From contig OX457072.1 of the NCBI GenBank assembly GCA_949752795.1, forward strand, positions 372,001 through 436,000: DNA of 64,000 nucleotides, given 5' to 3'. This stretch comes from Hyperoodon ampullatus. Taxonomy: Eukaryota > Chordata > Mammalia > Artiodactyla > Ziphiidae. A program made the translations under genes and the position numbers. Shown one piece after another: positions 37,209 to 47,338 of the stretch. A model generated the notes under the pieces. The model searched no databases, was not told the DNA's origin, and was given only the letters and a program-made list of their open reading frames with translations. Position 1 is the stretch's first letter; every line of letters begins with the position of its first letter.

Positions 37209-37420
37209 GGGCTTCCCTGGTGGCGCAGTGGTTGAGAGTCCGCCTGCCAATGCAGGGAACACGTGTTCGTGCCCCGGTCCAGGAGGATCCCACGTGCCGC
37301 GGAGCGGCTGGGCCCGTGGGCCATGGCTGCTGGGCCTGCGCGTCCGGAGCCTGTGCTCCGCAACGGGAGAGGCCACAGCAGTGAGAGGCCCGTGTACCGA
37401 AAAAAAAAAAAAAAAAAAAA
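37209..37420 (+). mobile_element. CHR SINE
   Basis: GGGCTTCCCTGGTGGCGCAG to GAGAGGCCCGTGTACCG plus about 23 A. Flanked by a 15-bp duplication differing at one base (AAATCGGTTTGTTGG at 37194-37208, AAATCCGTTTGTTGG at 37421-37435). Confidence 0.95.
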
Positions 37421-38232
37421 AAATCCGTTTGTTGGTATCCCAGAATAACTTGCTAGGATTTTGATTGGGACTACGTTGAATCTGTAGAGCAACTTAGAAA
37501 AAATGTACATCTTAACACTGTTGAGTCTTCCTGTACGTAAACATGGAGTATCTCACCGTTGATTTCTTTCAGCAGAGTTTTGTACTTTTCCTCATATAGA
37601 TCTTGTACATATTTTGCTAAGTATTTCAGTTATTTTAGCTAATGTAAATGGTGTTGTGTGTTTTTAATTTCAAATTCCCTCGTTTATTGTTAGTATATAG
37701 GAAAGCAATTGACTTTTGTATTTTAACCTTGTATCCTACAACCTAGCTACAAACATGTTTACAGTTCTAGATTTTTTTGTTGTTGATTCTTTGGGATATT
37801 CTACAGAGAAAACTGTCATCTGTGGACAGGACAGTGTTTTTGCTCATTCCCGACCTGTATACATTTTATTTCCTTTTCTGGCCTCTCGCATAAACTGGGA
37901 CTCCCAGCACCAGGGTGCATAGAAGCAGTGAGAGGGGACTTCCTTGCCCTGTTGCTGATCTTAAGGAGAAAGCATCAACTTTCTTTCTCACCATTAGGTA
38001 ATGATGTTAGCTGTAGGGGGTTTGTTTGTTTGTTTGTTGTTTTTTCTGCTAAAGATAATCTCTTTATTCCCCACATTGAAGGAAAAGAACCCTGCTCTTC
38101 TCCCACCGCTCTCTTCCTTCCCCTGCAGTTGGTTCTGTGTGTTGCTAAGGTCGATACTGTTCTGTAGCTGTAAAGCCTTGCACGTTGTCTACAGGTTGAT
38201 CCTCAAGGATGAAAATCAATAAATGGTATTTT

Positions 38233-38415
38233 GGGACTTCCCTGGTGGTCTGGTGGTTAAGACTTCGCTTTCCAGTGCAAGGGGTGTGGGTTCAATCCCT
38301 GGTTGGGAAGCTAAGATCCCACATGCCTCATGGCCAAAAAAACAAAACATAAATCAGAAGCAATATTGTAACAAATAATGACTTTAAAAATGGTCCACAT
38401 GAAAAAAATCTTTAA
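38233..38415 (+). mobile_element. tRNA-derived SINE, different subtype
   Basis: GGGACTTCCCTGGTGGTCTG, then a B box GGGTTCAATCCCTGGTTGGG and CCCACATGCCTCATGGCC. The 3' part is unlike the other copies: AAATCAGAAGCAATATTGTA, GACTTTAAAAATGGTCCACA and AAATCTTTAAA. The 12-bp duplication AAATGGTATTTT (38221-38232 and 38416-38427) shows that this whole 183-bp unit moved as one element. Confidence 0.88.
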
Positions 38416-39314
38416 AAATGGTATTTTTATTATTATGACTATATAAATACTTTTAGCTGAATGGGAAACTAGTCTACACACTCTAGTTCCTTTCTTCTAT
38501 GGTTTTTTTCATGGAGTTTTATGTTGACTCTTCTTTTCCTAGCACTGCCTGCCCTACACCCTAATTTTCTCCCAAATCCTCAAAAACGGTGACAAATCTT
38601 TGGAGTCATCCTTTTCCTTTGTAATCTCTCTCCTGGAGCCTTCCGTCCCTCTGAACCAATCTTGACTAGTTGCTCTGTTGTCGACTGTTGTCCTGGGCCT
38701 CCCTTCTAATGGTTCGATTCATTCTTTCTTAAATCACATAACTTCTTTATTGGTTTATTCTGTCTGTAGATTTTTTGTAAATGTTCTTTACCAAGTTGTG
38801 GAAACCCCCTCTATTCCTAGGCTACTGAGAGTTTTTATCATGAATGGGTGTCGGATTTGTCCAACACTTTTTCTGCATCTATTGATATGATCATATGATT
38901 TTTCTTTAGTCTGTTGATATGATAAATTACAGTAATTGATTTTTTAAATACTGAACCAGCCTTATAAACCTGTAACAAATCCCATTTGGTCATGGTATAA
39001 TCCTTTTTTTTTTATATAGTTGGATTAGATTGCTAATATCTTGTTAAGGGCTTTTGTAACTATGTTCATGAGAGATATTGGTCTGTAGTTTTCCTTTCAT
39101 GTAATGTCTTTATCTGGGTTTGGTACTAGGTGAATGCTGTCCTCAGAGGATGAGTTGGGAAATATTCCTTCTACTGTCTTCATGGAAGAAATTACAGAGT
39201 GTTGGTATAATTCCTTTCTTAGATGTTTGATAGAATTTATCAGTGAACCCCATCTGGGTCTGGTGCTTTCTGTTTTGGAAGGTTATGAATTATTGATTCA
39301 ATTGCTTTAATGTA

Positions 39315-39798
39315 GGCTTACCTTGTTTTATTGAGCTTGGTAGATCCTGCATTTTTCACAAATTGAAGTTTTGTGGCAACTCTGTGTCTGTCAAGCAAGT
39401 CTTTCAGTGCTATTTTTCAACAGCATTTGCTCACTTTGTGTCTTGGTGTCACGTTTTGTTAATTTGTGCAGTATTTCAGACTTTTTCATTATGATTATGT
39501 TTGCTGTAGTGATCTGTGGTCAGTGATGTTTGATGCTACTATTACAAAAACATTATGACTTGCTGAAGGCTCAGATGATGGCTAGCATAGTTTAGCAATT
39601 AAGTATTCTTTACTTAAGTGGGGTTTTTTAGACATAATGTATTTATTGCACACTTAATAGACTACAGTATAGTGTAGACATAACTTTTATATGCATTGGG
39701 AACCCCCCCAAATTCATGTGACTCGCTTTATGGCAGTATTCGCTTTATTGTGGTGAGTGGTCTGGATCCGAGCCCACAGTATCTCTGAGGTGTGCCTG
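39315..39798 (+). mobile_element. Tigger1-type DNA transposon remnant
   Basis: Flanked by TA (39313-39314 and 39799-39800). The ends are imperfect inverted repeats: GGCTTACCTTGTTTTATTGAG at the left, and a right end whose reverse complement starts CAGGCACACCTCAGAG. The internal text CAAATTGAAGTTTTGTGGC, CAGCATTTGCTCACTTTGTG and TCGCTTTATTGTGGTGAGTGG matches the termini of Tigger1. At 484 bp it is an internally deleted copy with no transposase. It sits inside an L1. Confidence 0.85.
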
Positions 39799-41232
39799 TA
39801 GGTCTTGGCCTATTCAGATCACTAGTTTCTTCTTGTGGGAGTTTTTGCAGATTGTGTCTTTCAAGGAATTGGTCCATTTCACCTAAGTTATTGAATTTGG
39901 GTGCATAGAGTTATTTCTGACATTCCTTTATTATCCTTTTAAGTATTCCTTTATTACTGATCCATGGGATCAGTAATGACGGCCCCTCTTTCATTTCTGA
40001 TATAAATAATTTGTTTCTTCTTTCTTTTATCCTTGGTTATCCTAGCTAGAAGTTTATTAATTTTTATTGACCTTTTCAAAGAACCAACTTTTGGGTTTCT
40101 TGATTTTTTTCTATTGATTTCCTGTTTTCAGTGTCATTGATTTCTGCTCTAATTTTTGTTATTGCTTATGTTCTCCTTACTTTGTGTTTTAGTTTGCTTC
40201 TCTTTTTCTTGTTTCTTAAGATGAAAGCTTAGATTATCGATTTTAGATGTTTTCTAATATTTACATTTAGTGCTGTAAACTTCTTTAAGCACTGCTTTTG
40301 CTGCATCCCACAAGTTTTGATGTGCTTTTGTTTTCATTTAGTTCAAGGTATTTTAAAATTTCTCTTGAGATTTCTTCTTTGACCCACGTGTTATTTAGAA
40401 GTGCATTGTTTAATCTCCAAATATTTGGGGGTTTTCCAGTTATCTTTCTGTTATTGATTTCTGTTTAATTCCATTGTGGTTTAGGAGCATATTTAGTATG
40501 ATTTTTATACCTTTAAATGTGTTAAGGTGTGTTTTGTGGCCCAGAATGTGGCCTGTCTGGATGAATGTCCCATGAGAGCTTGAGAGGAAGGTGTGTCCTT
40601 CTCTTGTCGGATGGAGGCGTCTGTAAACATCAGCCAGAACCGGGGATGGTGCTACTCAGTTCAACTATGTCTTTATGATTTTCTGCCTGTGGATCTGTCG
40701 GTCACTGGTAAGGGGACTTGAAGTCTCCAAACACAATATATAAAATACAGCCATGGGTCTGTTTCTCTCCTCGCAGTTCTGTCAGTTGGCTTCACGTGGT
40801 TTTAGCAGCCTGTTGTTAGGCAGACACACATTAAGGACAGATACGTCTCCTAGGAGAACAGACCCCTTTCCCATGAGGTAATGCCCCTCCTGATCCCTGA
40901 TGACTTTCCTTGCTCCAAAGTCGGCTGTGTCTGAAATTAATGTAGCTCTCCAGTTTTCTCTTATTAGCATGAGCATAATATACCTTTTTCTATCCCTTTG
41001 CTTTTCACCTCTGTGTGTCTTTGTGTTTGAAGCAGATTTCTTGTAGACACCGTAGAGATGGCTCACAGTTTTTGTCCGCTCTGAAGAGTCTCTTTCTTAT
41101 ATTTAGACCATTCACATTTAAAGTGAATATTTATATCATTGGGTTAAGATCTATCATACATATATTTGCTTTCTGTTCCTTGCTCTTGTTTCTTTTTTTG
41201 TTTTCCACTTTCTTCCTGCCTTTTCTCATCTT

Positions 41233-41345
41233 TTTTTCCCCCTTGGCTGCACCAGGTGGGATCTTAGTTCCCCAACCAGGGATCAAACCCAGGCCCTCGG
41301 CAGTGGAAGCGCCAGGTCCTAACCACTGGATGCCAGGGAAGTCCC
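41233..41345 (-). mobile_element. Short tRNA-derived SINE (reverse)
   Basis: Plus-strand CTTGGCTGCACCAGGTGGG, CCCCAACCAGGGATCAAACC and ATGCCAGGGAAGTCCC are the reverse of a CHR-type SINE with only the tRNA-related part. The 16-bp duplication TGCCTTTTCTCATCTT (41217-41232 and 41346-41361) is perfect. Confidence 0.93.
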
Positions 41346-43469
41346 TGCCTTTTCTCATCTTAATTGAGCATTCTGTATGATTCCATTTTCTCCTCTCAGT
41401 GTGTCAATTATACTTCTAGAAAAAATTTTTAGTAGTTGCCCTAGAGTTTGCAGTGTACACTTAGAACCAGTCCAGTCCACTTTCAGATAACACTGCCTGC
41501 TTCAGGGTGTGGCCACATTATCAATCTCTGCCTCAGTCCCTTATAACAGCTGTCATTCACTTCACTTACTCACAAGGCATAACACTGAACCCATCATTGT
41601 TATAGATCAGTTTAGAACAACAAAGGTTGAAGATTTTACTTTGCCCTCATTTATTCCTTTTCCAGTGCCCTTCCTTTACTTTATGTAGGTCCAGTTTCTG
41701 ACCTGTATCATTTCATTACCTTCATTACCATTTTAACGTTGAGCACTCTGTGGGTCTCTCTGAAGCCGTCCTGCAGGCGTGCAGGTGGGTCAGATGGATG
41801 TGTACAGACTGTTATCACAGTGCAGCCAGATCCTCCGAGAAGGCCCAGCTAACTAGGGATTAAGAGAAGACGAAGCCCAGCTGCAAAAACCAGGGATTGG
41901 CCCAGCCTCCCACACAGGAGCCCCCAGCCAAGGCAGAGGCCATGCAGGAACCAGCTCCCAGATGGACACAGGGACGGGACCCCCTGCCCTCCAGCCAGCC
42001 GTGGGCTGGCCCAGACTGGATTCCATCAGATCCAGGATAGCCCCTCAGCCGTGCTCTGCCCTGCCCAGCCTGCCCCAGGAGGGCTCTCAGCTGGCCTCAG
42101 GGTCTCCCTTGGCCGCCTGGACCTGGCAGGACAGCAGGCGTGTTCCCTGAGCAGAGCTGGGATGGACGCAGGGAGCGGCCTGTGCGTCAGCCACTCACTG
42201 AGAGCCAGCAGCACCTGCCAGGAAGACGTCTCCAGGAGGTGACGGCGCCCGCGACCTCCCTCCCCGAAAGTCGGCTCCCAGAGCTGCAGGGACTTCCTTC
42301 CAGTCTGTTTTTGGGGACAGTTTTGCAGTTGGTTTTATCTTCCTTGCCCCACTTGACACTTTGTATCTGCCGCTTGCTGGTGGGTGGTGATCTTCCCTGC
42401 ACTGTGCAGGGGGTGCGGTCACACATGGGGCAGAGTCCTGTCCTCAAAGCGGGTGTCGACCTCGACCTAGAAGAAGGTCCTGAGCCCCAACTTCTTTCAG
42501 CCAGAAAGAAGGGCGGGGACAGAGAGCTGACCGCCCACGAAGGATGGGCCGGAGGGCTTCCGATAGGACCCTCAGGAAGGACCTTTTACAAAGTCGTTTT
42601 CATAAACATGTGATTCACCTTCCCAAGCCTCATTACAAGAGGTTTCTGTAAATGAGACAAAGAATGTAAAGGCTTTTAACAGCAAATTGCAGCAATTTGC
42701 CAGAATTCTCAAACCCTAACAACAGTTGTTGTTTTCCTTCTGATGCTTCTTTAAGTGAATGTCCTAGATACTAAAGGTTAATAGTACAATTCCCAGCTGT
42801 CCCCTGGGTTGCCAGAAGGGATTGCCAGTGGTGTGGAGACCCCAGATGAAATGTATTTCCTCAGCTCGTGCCTTGTTCCCTAATTGGAAGGAAGTTGCTT
42901 AATCCCATGTAAGTGTGAATGCTGTTAACACCCAAAGATATTCTAGGGTAAAGGGAACTGTGGTTTGTAGCAGTCTTCTTTTTCTTAATTCATTTAGCAG
43001 ACCTGCCAAGGACTGTGTGAGCCTCTGTGCTGACACCCCCTTGGGTGGGAGCCCTCCCTGCAACCTGGACTCTTGACATTCATGAAGACACGCCTTCGGC
43101 TGTATTATAAGCTCTTATTGGCTTGACTTTTCATTGCTTTGACTCAATGTTGATTAGATTTGCAAGAACAATGAAATTAGCTAGGCAGCCTTTTTAAAAT
43201 CAAGCTGTATTATTTTCATTTTTAAAAAGCCATTCAAGGAAGCATTGCATGAACGCATTTTGATAAACTGAGCCTACCTAGTTCTCGTCATTCTCTTTTA
43301 TCCTCTACAAATAAGTTTTCTCCTAATGTTTGTTCTAGTGGAGAATGAAATTCTTTGCTCCAAGAGTGTGAAGGATGACTCTTCTATCTTTCTGGAAACT
43401 TAGGTCACATCTTCCTTTTTTTCAAAGTCTAATTTCACCACTTTTCAACAAGGATGGTCTGTGATTTGC

Positions 43470-43845
43470 AGTGAATCTTGATGGTATGTACAATGCTTCA
43501 CATTCCAAGAAAATCAGACCAACTCAATCCCCTGTTTAAAATTCCTTTCTGGCTTCTCATCCCTTCCAAGACCAAGTCTAGAATCCCCAGCGAGACCCTG
43601 GATGGTCCTGGCCTGCCAGCCTGCGGGCTTCACAGCGGTCTCACCTGCCTCTTCTTTCTGCCTGTTTGGCCTCCAGCCCCACCAGGGTGAAGAGTGGGCC
43701 TGTGCCTCTCCCTACCTTCAGCCCCTCCTTGGGTCCATTCTTTCGGGAAGTCTCCCCTAACACTTAGGCCAGCCTAGAGGCCTCTCTTTTACACCTCTGA
43801 GGGGTCTTTTCCATTTCTCAATTTAGCATTTATTTCATGGTTTTC
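43470..43845. repeat. Possible L2 fragment
   Basis: CAATCCCCTGTTTAAAATTCC, CTTCCAAGACCAAGTCTAG and GTCTCCCCTAACACTTAGG have the composition and spacing of an old L2 3' region. Assignment is by resemblance only. Confidence 0.4.
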
Positions 43846-44330
43846 TTTAATAAACTGATTTTTTTAGAGCAGTTTTAGGTTCACAGCAAAACCGAGCAGA
43901 AGGCACAGAGCTTTTCCGTGTTCCCCCACCCCTGCACACACACAGCCTCGCCCGCTGTCAGCATTCCCCCCGGATAGTCGATGACCCTGATCGACACGTC
44001 ATCATCATCCAGAGTGCATAGTTTACAGCAGGGTTCACTCTTGGTGTTGTCATTTTATGGATTTAGACACACTTAGGACATGTAGCCATCATGACAGCGT
44101 CATACGGAATAGTTTCCCTGGCCTAAAATCCTCTGTGTTCCACCTCTTCAGCCCTCTCTCCCGCTTAATACCCAGAAACCACTGATCTTTTCACCATCTG
44201 TATAGTTTTGCTACACATCATACAGTGTGTAGCCTTTTGAGCTTGGCTTTTTTCACTTAGTAATATGCATTTAAGGTCCCTTCATGTCTTTTCACGGCTT
44301 GAGAACTCATTTTTTAAAAATCATTGAATA

Positions 44331-44539
44331 GGGCTTCCCTGGTGGCGCAGTGGTTGAGAGTCCGCCTGCCGATGCAGGGGACAGGGGTTCGTGCCCCGGT
44401 CCGGGAAGATCCCACATGCCGCGGAGCGGCTGGGCCCGTGAGCCAAGGCCGCTGAGCCTGCGCGTCCGGAGCCTGTGCTCCGCAACGGGAAAGGCCACAA
44501 CAGTGAGAGGCCCGCGTACCGCAAAAAAAAAAAAAAAAA
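44331..44539 (+). mobile_element. CHR SINE
   Basis: GGGCTTCCCTGGTGGCGCAG to GAGAGGCCCGCGTACCGC plus an A run. Flanked by AAATCATTGAATA (44318-44330) and AAATCATTGAGTA (44540-44552), one mismatch. Confidence 0.95.
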
Positions 44540-44997
44540 AAATCATTGAGTAACATTCCACTTCCTAGATGAACCAGAGCTTATGTATCCATTCACCGGT
44601 GTTTATGTGGACATACATTTTCAGCTCCTTTGTGTAAATACCAAGGAGCGTGATTGTTTGATTGTATGGTAAGACTGTGTTTAATTTTGTAAGAAGTTGC
44701 CAAACTGTCTTCCAAAGTGGCTGCACCATTCTGCATCCCCACCAGCAATGATGAGAGTTCCTGTTGCTCCGCAGCCTCACCAGCATTTGGTGCTGTCAGT
44801 GTGTGGGCTTTGGCCGTTCTCATAGGTGTGTCGCGGTGTCTCATTGCTGCGTTCATTTGCATTTCCCTCAAGACATGATGCTGAACATCTTTTCACATGC
44901 TTTTCTGCCGTCTCTGTATCTTCTCTGGTGAGGTGTCTGTTAAAGTCTTTGGCCCAATTTTTAATCAGGTTATTCTGATTCTTATTGTTGAGTTTTG

Positions 44998-45139
44998 TTG
45001 TTGTTGTTGTTGTTTTGGGGGGTGGGGTGGGGCTGTGCTGCGCAGCATATGGGATCTTAGTTTCCCAACCAGGGCTCGAACCCATGCCCCCTGTATTGGA
45101 AAGTGGATTCTTAACCACTGGACCACCAGGGAAGTCCCT
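44998..45139 (-). mobile_element. Short tRNA-derived SINE (reverse)
   Basis: Plus-strand GTTGTTGTTGTTGTTGTT tail, then GGGATCTTAGTTTCCCAACC and GACCACCAGGGAAGTCCC. Perfect 15-bp duplication TTATTGTTGAGTTTT (44983-44997 and 45140-45154). Confidence 0.93.
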
Positions 45140-46114
45140 TTATTGTTGAGTTTTAAAAGTTCTTAATATATTTTGGATAGCAGTCCTTTATCAAGAGTGT
45201 CTTTTGCAGATATTTTCTCCCATATTTCATGATCTTTTTACTTGTTATTTGTTTATCAGCTTTTCCAGCCTGACTGTGGCATCCATGAAAGTGTAGATTG
45301 TGGTATCTACCCTTATGTTCAAAGTGCTATATGTATATCCCACACTAAAGAGCATTGTATATGTATTTGTTTGTTGAATAAATAAATCACAAACGTTGGA
45401 GTAAAAAAGAAATGAGGGAACCAGAGAAATCACATAAGAAGAGATACTGACAAACCAATAAAAATATTTCTCTTTCCGTATCAAAGAAGTGGAACCTAAG
45501 CTGTGGAATTCCAGCCTACTGTCCAGGAGGCAAATACTGCATGTGAGCATCAGTGCAGTGGGTGGGCGTGGACGGCAGGAGTCGGAGGTTCTGTGGGAAG
45601 CGCCTCTGAAAGGGGTTCCGCCACCTCTGTGCTCATGCGCTTGGACGCAGTAACTCCAGTCTGTGAGCGCATCCTAAGAGAAGGGTCCAGCACAGAAGGA
45701 GCCAGGTAGACAAACGCCCACCGCCTCGGGCTAGGGCAGTTTGGAGACCTGGTGTCCAGTCTGGAGAGTGGCCGAGAGAACCGTGACCTAAGGGGACAGC
45801 CATGCAGCAGCTTAAGGGCAGGACGAGACAGTGCAGGGATGGGCTGCTTGTCACGGCCTCAGAACATGCACGTTGCAAAAAGGCAAAAATGAAAATACTC
45901 GGTTAGGTAGTAATATGCCTGAGCTTTAAAACTTGCTCTTTGTTGTAATTTTGTGCAATAAATGGAAATTATAAAAAGCTTAGGAACATTTATATAAACT
46001 CACAAATGAGAAGCAAACCTGGGGCACCTCATGTTACCGTCTGTGACCTGAGGGGCAAAGAGAAGTTGGGGGACGGAGCCGCCTCTGAGCCCGGGTCTGC
46101 TTCCCTGGGCCTAG

Positions 46115-46208
46115 GCGCTGTGGTCGCCGTGGACGAGAGCACCGCCTGCTCGTGGCCTGCATGTGACCTGTGTGGCGGTGAGAGACTGGAACGGAGGCCG
46201 GAAGACAG
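46115..46208 (+). CDS. SPIDR: SPIDR coding exon G (first half of Cys4 motif)
   Basis: 94 bp with acceptor TTCCCTGGGCCTAG and donor CAG|GTAGGG; phase 1 in, phase 2 out. It joins exon F as ...SVQ-G-AVVAVDESTACSWPACDLCG and continues GERLERRPED. The pair C-x2-C (CDLC) is the first half of a zinc-ribbon-like motif completed by exon H. Substitutions are the kind expected between mammals. Confidence 0.92.
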
Positions 46209-46918
46209 GTAGGGGCAGCGGCAGCAGCAGCCCGGGACCCCACTGCCTTGTGCTTCGGGCTGGGGGCCAGGCCCAGGGCACACGGAGCGGCCAAGCTGCA
46301 GGAGGAGGCCGGGCGCCGTGTTTTCTCTCCTCACGACTGGGGTTCTGCTGTTCCCCGAGGCTCTTCCTGTCTTAAAAGAGAGAAGAGCCAGGTTTCCTCA
46401 GCTTCTTTGTTATCAGGCAGGAGAAAAAGAACTCGGGGCTAACATGAACGTGAGACACACTTGGTGACGGCACAGCCGACCTCTGCAAGCAGACATCCCT
46501 GCTCAGCCTTACCGCCCCCCATCCCGGGGCCCGTCCTCGGAGCCGGTCCTCCGGCCCCCCCGTGACTGTCGGAGGCACGTGCACAGGGCGTGTCATCACG
46601 TTCCTGCCTCTTGACGCCTCACAGGTGGTGGCCTGGACAGGCCTTCCTCGGAAGCAGGAAGGAGCAGAGACACTGCTGGTGGGAGCAGGTTGGCCGGTCC
46701 GGCCCTTCCCCTTGTTGGCCGCGTGCTCAGCCGGGGGGCCCCCACTCCGGGCACTGTGACCGCAGAGCCCAGGCTGCTTGGGACCTGTTCCAGGAGCCGG
46801 GTTCCTGAGCCCCCCTCTTAACACGGCAGGCGGACACTCGCTCGCGCACAGGGAATGTCTGTGTGTCTGCCCGCCGCCAGGCTCCCGCGCTCTGTGCCTT
46901 CTTGTTTCCGAACAACAG

Positions 46919-47033
46919 GGGCGCCTTCTCCTGTGGGGACTGCTCCCGCGTGGTCACCTCTCCCCTCCTCAGAAGGCACCTGCAGGTCTTCCTGGACTGC
47001 CCCTTGCGACCCCAGTGCACAGTGAGGGTCAAG
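46919..47033 (+). CDS. SPIDR: SPIDR coding exon H (second half of Cys4 motif)
   Basis: 115 bp with acceptor TTTCCGAACAACAG and donor AAG|GTAGGA. Its first G completes the arginine codon of exon G. The peptide is GAFSCGDCSRVVTSPLLRRH, then LQVFLDCPLRPQCTVRVK. CGDC pairs with CDLC of exon G as C-x2-C-x16-C-x2-C. The exon overlaps a chance frame with another start; the phase shown is the only one that joins both neighbours. Confidence 0.93.
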
Positions 47034-47284
47034 GTAGGAACCAGCGGGAGCTCGTGCATCCGCGTCCACCTACCGCATGCCCCCTTCACCGCCAGGGCTG
47101 CATCTCCTGCTCTTTTCCTGGGAAAGGGGGCAGGGCTCCCCCGAGGGGCCGCAGCCCTCCCCTGTCTGACTGAAGGCTCTGCGATGGAAGCTGGTGGCTT
47201 AGAGCCACATGTCAGGTCTCGGTGGGGGATCGTTCCGGGTAAGCGGGGTTGGGGTCCTGACCCCGCCCGTGGCTGTTCTTGCAG

Positions 47285-47338
47285 CTGCTGCAGCGCAGTA
47301 TCTCTTCGCTCCTGAGGTTTGCCGCCTGCGAGGACGGG
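47285..47338 (+). CDS. SPIDR: SPIDR coding exon I
   Basis: 54 bp, 18 codons, phase 0 at both ends, with acceptor GGCTGTTCTTGCAG and donor GGG|GTAAGT. The peptide is LLQRSISSLLRFAACEDG, a well conserved SPIDR stretch. Confidence 0.93.

Larger units (their letters stand above)
35447..41760 (-). repeat. Long L1 (reverse), ORF2 and 3' end, much interrupted
   Basis: From 35,447 the plus strand reads the reverse of an L1 3' UTR (TTTTAAAGTGTACAGCTCAC, CATTCATCAGTTGATGCAC). From about 36,400 it follows ORF2 backwards to about 41,750. Broken peptide pieces on the minus strand include KKWTKALHRHLTTEDIQMA (36464-36703) and IRENWRATLISDTADFGARK (40782-41066). Insertions are SINEs at 37,209, 38,233 and 41,233 and a Tigger1-type element at 39,315. 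Between about 36,055 and 36,375 the expected L1 text is replaced by unrelated DNA (see findings). Confidence 0.85.
43850..45260 (-). repeat. Old L1 3' end (reverse), with two SINEs
   Basis: Plus-strand text GAGCAGTTTTAGGTTCACAG, CCAAAGTGGCTGCACCATTC and GTTGAGTTTTAAAAGTTCTT is the reverse of L1 ORF2 end and 3' UTR. A minus-strand fragment 44565-44786 keeps LLGIYTKELKMYVHINT. SINEs interrupt it at 44,331 and 44,998. Confidence 0.83.
33302..46114 (+). other. SPIDR: SPIDR intron (12.8 kb)
   Basis: Repeat-dense, with two large minus-strand L1s and seven CHR SINEs. Stretches without clear repeats are 34,152-35,190, 41,770-43,470 and 45,265-46,114. The GC-rich block 41,900-42,600 yields chance frames (42140-42613) but no domain. 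Confidence 0.75.
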
